From Mucilaginibacter oryzae (GTDB taxonomy: Bacteria; Bacteroidota; Bacteroidia; Sphingobacteriales; Sphingobacteriaceae), in NCBI RefSeq assembly GCF_003148845.1, contig NZ_QGHA01000009.1, positions 62,001 to 126,000 of the forward strand: 64,000 nucleotides of DNA, written 5' to 3'. Each line of letters begins with the position of its first letter. The stretch's first letter is position 1. The notes beneath the pieces were generated by a model that was given only the letters and a program-made list of their open reading frames with translations, was not told where the DNA came from and made no database searches. Of this stretch, positions 54,328 to 61,991 are shown piece after piece. The translations under genes and the position numbers were made by a program.

Positions 54328-54354
54328 TAAAAGAGCCGCCCCATGAGCAGCTCT
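54328..54354 (-). terminator. Terminator of accA
   Basis: On the minus strand: 8-bp stem AGAGCTGC / GCGGCTCT (with a G-T pair) followed by TTTTA. A second copy is at 53551-53573. Confidence 0.8.
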
Positions 54355-54376
54355 CTCAAATATCTACAAGCAATGG

Positions 54377-55330
54377 TTATTCGTTAACCACACCCATCTG
54401 GCAAAACTTGTCTATCCGCTCGGCAACCAGCTCGTCGATGTTTCGCTCTTTTAGGGTCTTTAAATCTTTCAGTAATTGCTTTTTCAGGATACCGGCCATA
54501 GCAACCGGATCCTGGTGGGCACCGCCAAGCGGTTCTTTAATTACGCCGTCAATCAGTTTGTTTTTCAACATTTCTGTCGAGGTTAATTTCAGTACTTCGG
54601 CAGCGCGTTCTTTATTTTCCCAGGTTTTCCAAAGGATGGTTGAACAGTTTTCGGGCGAGATCACCGAATACCAGGAGTTATCGAGCATCATCACCCTATC
54701 GCCAATACCAATACCCAGTGCTCCTCCCGACGCGCCTTCGCCGATAATTACGCAGATAACCGGTACCTTCAATACGGCCATTTCCAGCAGGTTGCGGGCA
54801 ATAGCCTCGCCTTGTCCACGCTCTTCGGCTTCTAAACCAGGGTAAGCTCCGGGGGTATCAATCAGGGTAACAACAGGCTTGTTAAACTTCTCGGCCATTT
54901 TCATCAGCCTTAAGGCCTTGCGGTAACCCTCGGGGTTAGCCATACCGAAGTTACGGTACTGGCGCTCTTTGGTGTTACGGCCTTTCTGGTGACCGATAAA
55001 CATTACGGTTTGGCCATTCAATGTACCAAAGCCGCCGATGATGGCTTTATCATCGCCCACGGTACGGTCGCCGTGCAGTTCAATAAAATCATCGCACATC
55101 AGCTCGATGTATTGCAAGGTATAAGGCCTTTCGGGGTGACGGGAAATTTGTACTTTTTGCCAACCGGTAAGGTTGTTATATATATCTTTTTTGGCTTGTT
55201 CCAGCTTACCTTCCAGTTCTGTAATGGTGGCCGACATGTCGAGCTTATTTTTTTCCTCAACCTGTTTTACCTTTTCAATCTGCTGCTGCAACTCAGCCAG
55301 TGGCTTTTCAAAATCGAATGAAATCTTCAT
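54377..55330 (-). CDS. accA: Acetyl-CoA carboxylase carboxyltransferase subunit alpha
   Basis: 317 aa. Biotin carboxyltransferase alpha features: an N-terminal coiled-coil helix (LEKPLAELQQQIEKV-type), HPERPYTLQYIELMCDDFIELHGDRT, GHQKGRNTKERQYRNFG, ETIDTPGAYPG-like LIDTPGAYPGLEAEERGQGEAIARNL and GEGASGGALGIGIGDRVMM. It transfers CO2 from carboxybiotin to acetyl-CoA to make malonyl-CoA. The 3' end is duplicated downstream (53547-53695) but this copy reads through normally. Confidence 0.97.
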   Translation of the reverse strand: MKISFDFEKPLAELQQQIEKVKQVEEKNKLDMSATITELEGKLEQAKKDIYNNLTGWQKVQISRHPERPYTLQYIELMCDDFIELHGDRTVGDDKAIIGGFGTLNGQTVMFIGHQKGRNTKERQYRNFGMANPEGYRKALRLMKMAEKFNKPVVTLIDTPGAYPGLEAEERGQGEAIARNLLEMAVLKVPVICVIIGEGASGGALGIGIGDRVMMLDNSWYSVISPENCSTILWKTWENKERAAEVLKLTSTEMLKNKLIDGVIKEPLGGAHQDPVAMAGILKKQLLKDLKTLKERNIDELVAERIDKFCQMGVVNE

Positions 55331-55358
55331 ACATTAAATTTGGAGGCGCTAAATTAAG

Positions 55359-55366
55359 CAAATCTA
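55359..55366 (-). promoter_or_regulatory. Candidate -7 box of accA
   Basis: TAGATTTG on the minus strand, exact TAnnTTTG match, 28 bp before the start codon. The spacing to the nearest TTG (55381) is shorter than usual. Confidence 0.35.
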
Positions 55367-55381
55367 ACGGGATATTGTCAA

Positions 55382-55885
55382 TTAATGGATTATCAGTGTT
55401 TCCAGTTTAGTTACCTGCCCAGGCGAAAGCAGGTCGGCGGTACTTACGCAGGCCTGTAAAATGGCATTCCTGAGTTCGCCGTAGTATAATCCGGAGCGGT
55501 TGGCGTAAAAAATAATGCTGCCATTATCGGTACCTTTTTTCAGCAGTTTATCTAAGGTGGTTTCGTTGGTTACAATGAAATTGCCCATTTCAACCCGCTT
55601 ACGGTGCAGTTCGGTAGCAATGGCAGCGAGTTTGATAACCTGGTTAGGGATAAGGGTAAGCTCTTTTTTAAATTTCAAAGCATCGCCCGGCATGGGGTAG
55701 TGGTTAAGCAGGGCTACCTGGTTTATATCATCAAATAAATACTCGCCGGTAATTAGTAAAGTATACTGTTTATCGGTTAGTGTTTTTACGGGCGATTTTT
55801 TGAGTGTGCTATCGGGTTGTTGCCGCGCTTTGGCAGCAGTAAATAAAAACAGGGATATGATGAGGGTTGATAGTGTTTTTAGCAT
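55382..55885 (-). CDS. Secreted Spy/CpxP-like helical protein
   Basis: 167 aa, signal peptide near residue 20 (FLFTAAKARQ). All-helical mature part with 'LIPNQVIKLAAIATELHRKRVEMGNFIVTNETTLDKLL' type segments, and NAILQACVSTADLLSPGQVTKLETLI at the end. Two LTPxQ-like motifs (TLIPNQ and DLLSPGQ) fit the LTXXQ/CpxP group of periplasmic chaperone-like proteins. Not near a two-component system here. Its ATG overlaps the stop of a possible 40-aa ORF. Confidence 0.7.
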   Translation of the reverse strand: MLKTLSTLIISLFLFTAAKARQQPDSTLKKSPVKTLTDKQYTLLITGEYLFDDINQVALLNHYPMPGDALKFKKELTLIPNQVIKLAAIATELHRKRVEMGNFIVTNETTLDKLLKKGTDNGSIIFYANRSGLYYGELRNAILQACVSTADLLSPGQVTKLETLIIH

Positions 55886-56001
55886 AGGCGGGGTGATTTT
55901 ACTTTTTTTAGGCGTTGTTCTATCTGTTTTAACATATCCAAAGCCTTATCGTAAGAGATATGAATGCCTTCAATTTTGAAGGAAGCAATCATTGATTTCA
56001 T
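55879..56001 (-). CDS. Possible 40-aa small ORF coupled to the Spy-like gene
   Basis: Reads MKSMIASFKIEGIHISYDKA, then LDMLKQIEQRLKKVKSPRLC, and its TAA overlaps the ATG of the next gene (ATGCTAA). The N-terminal half looks like a beta strand and the rest like a helix, similar in outline to small antitoxin-like proteins, but there is no toxin partner. The coupling by overlap is the main support. Confidence 0.35.
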   Translation of the reverse strand: MKSMIASFKIEGIHISYDKALDMLKQIEQRLKKVKSPRLC

Positions 56002-56077
56002 TTATCAATGCTATTTATTTCGTACAATAAGGCACCGTAAATTATCGGTATAAATAATGTTTCTGCTACATTGTTAA

Positions 56078-56192
56078 TTTGGGCGTTGCCTGCGGCCCGG
56101 GCTTTCCGTTCCAAGTACCTCGCCTTTCCTGCGCGCAACGCCTACCCGCGCTGTGGGCTTTCTGCTGCAATCCCTAACGCTGCCCGGCGCGT
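56078..56192. repeat. GGGCGTTG-type GC-rich dispersed repeat
   Basis: Starts GGGCGTTGCCTGCGGCCC and ends with TCCCTAACGCTGCCCGG, containing GCGCAACGCC and CCGCGCTGTGGGC. The ends are related as inverted copies. The local GC is well above that of the neighbours. I recognise similar elements from many Bacteroidota genomes. The rest of 56002-56322 holds no gene that I can support. Confidence 0.6.
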
Positions 56193-56322
56193 CATAGCAA
56201 TGCTTGAACATATTAACGGTTTCCTTTGCGCCTTAGCATCTTGCCTGCTTAAAAATCGTAACTATTCAAACCCCAAAGTCTTTGCGTCTTAAAATCTTTG
56301 CGAGAAAAATTTAACTTGCTTA

Positions 56323-58080
56323 TCAGTCCACCTTCACAACTTTAGTCCTCGCCGAGACGCCATTCTCATTAAATGCCTCTATCTGGAAATAATAGGGCAA
56401 GCTTTTATCCATCCCGTTAAAATAATACTCGTTACGGCCATAAACCATCATGCTGCTATATAATTTATCGGGTGCTATACCGAAGTAAATGGTGTAGCCT
56501 GTGGCGTTGTCGTTAGGTTTCCATTTAAGCCAGGAGTTGCGGCGCTCACTGTCGCCGCGCAGCACAATGAGGTTTTGCACGGTATCCGGCCTTGCTCCGC
56601 TGCCTTTGCCAAATACCCTTAAACCTGATAGCGCGAACTTGCCGGTAGGCATATGCAGGTTCACCATTTTTATATAGCGGGCTTTGGCCGGGGTTTTCAA
56701 CTGAATATAATCATGCGGAACATCTTTACGTTTTTTGCTTTTATCAATCAGCGGCATCCAGGTTTTACCGTTAAGCGAGGAGTAAATGAGGTATTGGTGA
56801 TAAACGCCCTGCGATTTGCCCATAAATTCCGCGTCCTGGTCTGCATAGTTTACCTGGATGGCGTTGATGGTGCTTACTTCACCCAGATCGGTTTTCAGCC
56901 ATTCGCCTTTGTTGGCTGTTTTGGCGCTCCAGTAGGTTTTAATATCCTCATCAACCGCGTTGTTGGCAGCGTATGCGCCGAGGGTTGATGAAACTTCTAC
57001 CGGTTTGTTGTAGTTGAGCAGCATCCATCCGGTAAAATTACTTTTCAGGTGATCTTCCGGTCCGTTAGCCAGGTAATGCGGGTAATCGCCGTAAGCGGTG
57101 TTGCTGTACAATACGCCATCCTGATCAAAACCGGCCGGCCAGAAACCGATGCGGCGCTCAAAGTTGTTTTTTACCGAAATGCCCATGGTGCTGATATGCC
57201 AGTAATTGCCATACTTATCCTGCCAGGTAGCCCCATGGCCAGCGCCTTTGGCAAAGCCACCCGGTTTGTACGAAAATGGGTTATGCTTTTGATACGTGAA
57301 CGGCCCCAGCGGTTTATCGCCCACAAAAACGCCATCGCCATAGCCGCTTTGCTCGGTACCCGGCGCGCCGAATTGCAGGTAATATTTGCCTTTATACTTG
57401 TTCATCCACGAGCCCTCGATAAAAGGAAGCAGGAAAACATTATCATTATGTTCGCCAAAGCGTTCCCAGCCATGCTCTTCGGGGTTCAGTTTTACCATTT
57501 CCTTTTTGGGGCCGATAGGCTCGAAGGTGTGACGGTCAATTTCCTGTCCGTATAGCGGGAGTGTATTGCTTGAACCGTGGTAGATGTAAACCCGGCCGTC
57601 ATCATCAGCAAACATACCGGGGTCCCAGGCGCCTACTTTAAAATAGTCTTTGGCTGCCTTCCAATCATCGCGGGTAGGATTGGTGCTCATCCAGAGGGTA
57701 AAATCCTTATTATAGGTCGATCCGATCACCAGCAGGGTATCACCCAAAACCAAAGTGGCCGGCGCGCAAAGCTCATCGCCCTGAACTTCGTTGTAGGGCC
57801 GCACAAATTTGCGGTACACAAAATTCCAGTTCAGCATATCATCGCTCCACCAGTAACCGAATTGATTGGTGGAGAACAGGTAATATTTGCCTTTAAACAA
57901 AGTCATGGTCGGGTCGGCAGTGGCCCGGTGTTTTCCCCAACTTGCAAAGTTTTTAAAAGGCGTATAACCATAATCCAGGTTAAGCGGGTTGCAATAGGTA
58001 AGCCGTTTATTTTGCGCCTGGGCATTCAATAAGCCGAAGCAAAATATCAGTACCAGCAGGTATCGGTGAGTCTTCTTCAT
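56323..58080 (-). CDS. GH43-family glycoside hydrolase with discoidin-like domain
   Basis: 585 aa, signal peptide near residue 23 (LLNAQAQN). Five-bladed propeller with GH43 catalytic acids: Asp56 (RATADPTMTLF), Asp153 (GAWDPGMFADDDGR) and Glu222 (PFIEGSWMNKY). An F5/8C carbohydrate-binding domain follows at about 380-500 (NNAVDEDIKTYWSAKTANKGEWLKTDLGE) and a FN3-like domain at the end. Cleaves arabinose- or xylose/galactose-containing side chains. Divergent from the GH42 gene across a 186-bp promoter space. Confidence 0.93.
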   Translation of the reverse strand: MKKTHRYLLVLIFCFGLLNAQAQNKRLTYCNPLNLDYGYTPFKNFASWGKHRATADPTMTLFKGKYYLFSTNQFGYWWSDDMLNWNFVYRKFVRPYNEVQGDELCAPATLVLGDTLLVIGSTYNKDFTLWMSTNPTRDDWKAAKDYFKVGAWDPGMFADDDGRVYIYHGSSNTLPLYGQEIDRHTFEPIGPKKEMVKLNPEEHGWERFGEHNDNVFLLPFIEGSWMNKYKGKYYLQFGAPGTEQSGYGDGVFVGDKPLGPFTYQKHNPFSYKPGGFAKGAGHGATWQDKYGNYWHISTMGISVKNNFERRIGFWPAGFDQDGVLYSNTAYGDYPHYLANGPEDHLKSNFTGWMLLNYNKPVEVSSTLGAYAANNAVDEDIKTYWSAKTANKGEWLKTDLGEVSTINAIQVNYADQDAEFMGKSQGVYHQYLIYSSLNGKTWMPLIDKSKKRKDVPHDYIQLKTPAKARYIKMVNLHMPTGKFALSGLRVFGKGSGARPDTVQNLIVLRGDSERRNSWLKWKPNDNATGYTIYFGIAPDKLYSSMMVYGRNEYYFNGMDKSLPYYFQIEAFNENGVSARTKVVKVD

Positions 58081-58266
58081 AACAGGTTATCAATGGTTAT
58101 ACAGGTAAAACAATTGGCTGCTAATATCAGTTTTTAAGCTGCAATAAAAATGGCGTTCACTACTACATCTGTTTCACACGCTAAAAAAAATATTATTGCG
58201 TGTTAAAGACACAATTAATTTGTACTTTCATCAGCATAAGCCATTTAGCCTGAATTTAGCCTTTTT

Positions 58267-60351
58267 ATGAAAAAGATTTACCTGTTGCTGCTTTTTGTGC
58301 AGTTGCTTTTTATCTCAAAAACCTTCGCCCAATATCCTAAAATGGATAAGCTGCTTTACGGCGTAGCTTACTACGATGAATACATGCCCTACGAGCGGCT
58401 GGATCAGGATGTACAGATGATGAAAGCCTGTGGCATCAACGTGGTTCGTATTGCCGAAAGTACCTGGAGCACTGAAGAACCGCAGGATGGTGTTTTTGAT
58501 TTTACACATATCGACAGGGTATTGAACGCCATGCAAAAAGCAGGCATCCACGTCATCATAGGTACGCCAACCTATGCCGTGCCTACCTGGATGGTAAAAA
58601 AGCATCCCGAAATTCTGGCCATTACCCCCTCGGGCCAAAACCAGTACGGGGCAAGGCAAAACATGGATATTACCAACAAAGATTACCGCTTTTATGCCGA
58701 ACGCGTGATCCGCAAAATAATGGAGCACGTAAAGGATAACCCGGCAGTTATAGGCTACCAGGTAGATAACGAAACCAAGGCCTACAACACCGCCGGACCA
58801 AACGTACAGGCCTTGTTTGTAAACTACATGAAGGCCAAATACAAAACGCTTGATAATATCAACCACATTTTTGGCCTTGACTACTGGAGCAACCGCATCA
58901 ATAACTGGGACGATTTTCCGTCGATGATCGGCACCATCAACGGTAGCCTGGGTGCCGAGTTTGCCAAATTTCAGCGCCAACTGGTTACCGATTATTTAGC
59001 CTGGCAGGCAGCTATAGTGCGCGAGTATAAACGCCCCGATCAGTTTATCACCCAAAACTTCGACCTGGAATGGAAAGGTTTCTCTTTCGGCATCCAGCCT
59101 GATGTTGATCATTTTGCTGCCGCGAAGGCTTTGGATATAGCAGGGATAGATATTTATCACCCCAGCCAGGATAACCTGACCGGGGTGGAAATTTCCTTCG
59201 GTGGTGATGTGGCCCGTTCCATGAAGGGCGGCAAAAATTATCTCACCATCGAAACCGAAGCGCAGGGCTTCCCGCAATGGACACCTTATCCAGGGCAATT
59301 GCGTCTGCAGGCATTCAGCCACCTGGCGTCGGGCGCTAACATGGTAAGTTACTGGCCATGGCATTCCATTCACAACTCGGCCGAAACTTACTGGAAAGGT
59401 TTGCTGAGCCATGATTTTGAACCTAACCCCGTTTATGAGGAAGCCAAAACAATAGGTAAAGATTTCGACAGGCTGAGCGCCAAACTCATCAACCTGAAAA
59501 AGAAAAACGATGTAGCTATCCTGTTCAGCAATGAAGCTTTGAGCGGCTTCAAGGCTTTCGGCTTTGGATGGGGTGTCCGCACAGGGTATAACGATGTGCT
59601 ACGCCAGTTTTATGATGGCCTTTACCACATGAACGTAGGCTGCGACTTTGTTGACCCGACAAGCAAAAACATCGAAGATTATAAACTGCTGATTGTGCCG
59701 CTGTTGTACGCCGCGCCCGACAGCCTGCTGCAACGCCTCAACACCTACGTTAAAAACGGCGGCCACATTATTTACACCTTTAAAACTGGCTTTGCCGATG
59801 AAAATGTAAAAGTACGAACCAGCCATCAGCCGGGCATCATTAACGAAGCCTGCGGAATTTACTACAGCCAGTTCACTGATCCCGGCAATGCCTCATTAAA
59901 AGCTGATACCTGGAACCTGAAACCCGAAGATAAAAAGCTCAACACCTGGATGGAACTCATCACCCCAACCACCGCCAAAGTGCTGGCCTATTATGACCAC
60001 CCGGTTTGGGGTAAGTATGCCGCCATTACCCAAAATAACTATGGTAAAGGTGTTGCTACCTATATAGGCGCGATTACTACCGCTGCCGTTACCGACAAAA
60101 TACTTGCCGACGAGGTAAAAGCTATTGGACTGTGGGGCGACGACCAGCAATTGGCCTGGCCTTTAGTTACCAAACAAGGAGTTAACCAGGCTGGAAAAAC
60201 GGTTCATTACTATTTTAACTACTCGGCCCATGAAGGCGCTGTCACTTACCCTTATGGTAACGGGAAGGAGCTTTTATCAGGAAAAAATATCAGCCGGGGC
60301 AGCAACTTAGCGCTGGAGCCCTGGGGCGTAAAAATCGTCGAGTCGAATTAG
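58267..60351 (+). CDS. GH42-family beta-galactosidase, secreted
   Basis: 694 aa, signal peptide near residue 21 (SKTFAQ). TIM-barrel with acid/base Glu169 (GYQVDNET) and candidate nucleophile Glu329 (YLTIETEAQG). A trimerisation/Rossmann-like domain (about 400-590: KNDVAILFSNEALSGFKAF ... GGHIIYTFKTGFADENV) and a C-terminal beta domain follow. GH42 enzymes cut beta-galactosides such as galactan side chains of pectin. Paired divergently with GH43, so the two probably act together on plant polysaccharide. Confidence 0.93.
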   Translation: MKKIYLLLLFVQLLFISKTFAQYPKMDKLLYGVAYYDEYMPYERLDQDVQMMKACGINVVRIAESTWSTEEPQDGVFDFTHIDRVLNAMQKAGIHVIIGTPTYAVPTWMVKKHPEILAITPSGQNQYGARQNMDITNKDYRFYAERVIRKIMEHVKDNPAVIGYQVDNETKAYNTAGPNVQALFVNYMKAKYKTLDNINHIFGLDYWSNRINNWDDFPSMIGTINGSLGAEFAKFQRQLVTDYLAWQAAIVREYKRPDQFITQNFDLEWKGFSFGIQPDVDHFAAAKALDIAGIDIYHPSQDNLTGVEISFGGDVARSMKGGKNYLTIETEAQGFPQWTPYPGQLRLQAFSHLASGANMVSYWPWHSIHNSAETYWKGLLSHDFEPNPVYEEAKTIGKDFDRLSAKLINLKKKNDVAILFSNEALSGFKAFGFGWGVRTGYNDVLRQFYDGLYHMNVGCDFVDPTSKNIEDYKLLIVPLLYAAPDSLLQRLNTYVKNGGHIIYTFKTGFADENVKVRTSHQPGIINEACGIYYSQFTDPGNASLKADTWNLKPEDKKLNTWMELITPTTAKVLAYYDHPVWGKYAAITQNNYGKGVATYIGAITTAAVTDKILADEVKAIGLWGDDQQLAWPLVTKQGVNQAGKTVHYYFNYSAHEGAVTYPYGNGKELLSGKNISRGSNLALEPWGVKIVESN

Positions 60352-60723
60352 TTAGCTGTTCACCTTCCGGGTTTTGCGGAGAAAGATCAAAGCAACCAGG
60401 CCAATCAGCGCGAATGCACCCAGTACCCAATAACCTTTGGTTTGCGATGGGTTAACGTCTTTTTGATCGTCGGCAGATGCTTGCTTAACGCCCGCGTCGC
60501 CGGCAGGCACACTGGTTTGGGTGCTATCCTGCAATGTTCCGGTGCCCGTGCCGGATACCGTAGCCGAACCGGGCGCACCCTGGCTGGCACCATTACCGGC
60601 ACCTGCGCCATTAGCTTTAGTTGTGGATGAGGTATCTTTATTGCCTTGTGCCGATGCAGGGGCAATAAAACCGAGTGCCAGGCCTAAAAACAAGATAGTC
60701 AGTTTTACTTTTAACGTTTTCAT
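60352..60723 (-). CDS. Small cell-envelope protein with low-complexity linker and C-terminal helix
   Basis: 123 aa, signal peptide (FIAPASAQG), then a Gly/Ala/Ser/Thr-rich region (residues 27-95). The end is a sorting-signal-like tripartite tail: NPSQTKGYWVLGAFALIGLV... then RKTRK. It is convergent with the GH42 gene with zero bases between the two stop codons. No known domain; the tail layout resembles LPXTG/CTERM-type signals. Confidence 0.6.
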   Translation of the reverse strand: MKTLKVKLTILFLGLALGFIAPASAQGNKDTSSTTKANGAGAGNGASQGAPGSATVSGTGTGTLQDSTQTSVPAGDAGVKQASADDQKDVNPSQTKGYWVLGAFALIGLVALIFLRKTRKVNS

Positions 60724-60790
60724 AGCATAGGTATTGATGTTTTAGATACAGCACAATAGCTATGCCAGCGATGTTTTGTAAAAATAATTT

Positions 60791-61031
60791 CTTGCGTTCA
60801 TCTGTGATGCGTGCTTACAGGGCTAAGACGCGTTGCAAACGCGAAATCATGTTAAGCGCTCGTTTATAACGAGCGCAAGTTATTTTATACTCTTGCGCTC
60901 ATCTGCGATGAGTGCTTAATATGGGCTCACGTTTGTAACGTGAGCGATATGCTAAGACGCGTTGCAAACGCGAAACCACGTTAAGCGCTCGTTACAAACG
61001 AGCGCAAGGTATTTTATACGCTTGCGCAGTT
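60791..61031. repeat. REP-B palindrome array downstream of RAYT-B
   Basis: 319 bp without a gene (60724-61042). Seven hairpins: 60791-60817, 60829-60843 (CGCGTTGCAAACGCG), 60851-60879 (GCGCTCGTT-TAT-AACGAGCGC core), 60892-60919 (GCGCTCATC / GATGAGtGC), 60925-60945 (GCTCACGTT / AACGTGAGC), 60958-60972 and 60980-61008. They form two direct composites (60827-60879 and 60956-61008, 53 bp each) and one inverted composite (60892-60945). Confidence 0.92.
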
Positions 61032-61042
61032 AGATATATGGT

Positions 61043-61612
61043 TTACTTTATAAACGTAAAACCACGGTCCAATATCACAACATCCAGCACCCCTGCCTCT
61101 CCTGCATAATTGCTGGCTGAACTATAAAGATAATGCTCCGGCCTGGTTACAATTTCGGCTCTTACGGGGTTATCATGTATGTAATCCAATTTTTGAAACA
61201 GAATGCTTTCCTTATCGCATTCAATACCGTGATAGCCCTCCCTCCATACCTTGTATTCCTGTATCCTATCGTCAAACCGGGCATTGTATTGAAACCGGTA
61301 TAGCATCCAATCCCTGCGGCTTTCGTTTTCGGATTTGATGAGGTTGATGATCTGTTTGCTGGTGTGCTTCTTAAAATCCCGTATAATATCGGGTAACCGC
61401 GCGGGATATCTGGCAGATACCAGTAAATGCAGGTGATTGGTCATCAAACAAAAACCATAAATTTCCAAACCTTTATTTTGCTGGCAATAGGTAAGCGAAT
61501 TAATGATTAGTTGTTTATAGGCAGGGCGGATAAAAACATCAACCCAATCAACAACTGTAAATGTTACAAAATGAATCTCCTCGTGATTGCGTACCCTGTA
61601 TTGATGCGACAT
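61043..61612 (-). CDS. REP-associated tyrosine transposase (RAYT-B), Y1/HUH family
   Basis: 189 aa. Homologous to RAYT-A at 35652: HUH His60-Leu-His62 in LMTNHLHLLVS and catalytic Tyr144 in KLDYIHDNPV occupy identical positions. Shared RDxKKHTSKxI and SRRDWML segments, and the C-terminal HYLYSSASNYAG. Complete and uninterrupted. Embedded between REP-B arrays (60791-61031 and 61648-61872) that differ from the REP-A palindromes. It should nick and mobilise REP-B units as single-stranded DNA. Confidence 0.93.
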   Translation of the reverse strand: MSHQYRVRNHEEIHFVTFTVVDWVDVFIRPAYKQLIINSLTYCQQNKGLEIYGFCLMTNHLHLLVSARYPARLPDIIRDFKKHTSKQIINLIKSENESRRDWMLYRFQYNARFDDRIQEYKVWREGYHGIECDKESILFQKLDYIHDNPVRAEIVTRPEHYLYSSASNYAGEAGVLDVVILDRGFTFIK

Positions 61613-61647
61613 GGCTGATTAGGTTTGAGCGCTAATTTAGTGATAGT

Positions 61648-61872
61648 GCATTGCAAACGCAATAATATGTACAGACGCGTTGCAAACGCGAAGCCACGTT
61701 AAGCACTCGTTATAAACGAGCGCAAGATATACGTGTAAGTTTTATCGCGTTGTAAACGCAAGCCCATGTTAAGCGCTCGTTATAAACGAGCGCAAGTTCT
61801 TTCTTATTTTTTATTTACTCTTGCGCTCATCTGTGATGAGCGCTTAACCTGGGCTTGCGTTTGTAACGCAAG
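61648..61872. repeat. REP-B palindrome array upstream of RAYT-B
   Basis: 379 bp without a gene (61613-61991). Direct composites 61674-61726 and 61745-61796, inverted composite 61820-61872 (GCGCTCATC-TGT-GATGAGCGC plus CTTGCGTT-TGT-AACGCAAG), and a lone GCATTGCAAACGC at 61648. A hairpin TGCGCCGG.. / CCGACGCA with a T run (61891-61922) follows. Confidence 0.92.
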
Positions 61873-61953
61873 TTGAGTAAACGATATGACATAAAAAATG
61901 CGCCGGCTTTACAACCGACGCACAAACCAATATATAGAAAGAAACAAAATTTC

Positions 61954-61984
61954 ATAAAAAAACCTGTGCCTTCCCGCACAGGTT
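61954..61984 (-). terminator. Terminator of the bestrophin gene
   Basis: Perfect 9-bp stem AACCTGTGC / GCACAGGTT (61961-61969 and 61976-61984) followed on the minus strand by a run of T. Confidence 0.88.
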
Positions 61985-61991
61985 TAAAAGC

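Noticed and set aside
56071..56292. 73-codon open frame before GH43
   Set aside because: It overlaps the GGGCGTTG repeat; the sequence has repeat-derived residues and no start context.
60791..61872. CRISPR-like regular repeats
   Set aside because: The repeats are palindromic, of two kinds, in both orientations and lie on both sides of a RAYT gene. There are no unique spacers of constant size and no cas genes.
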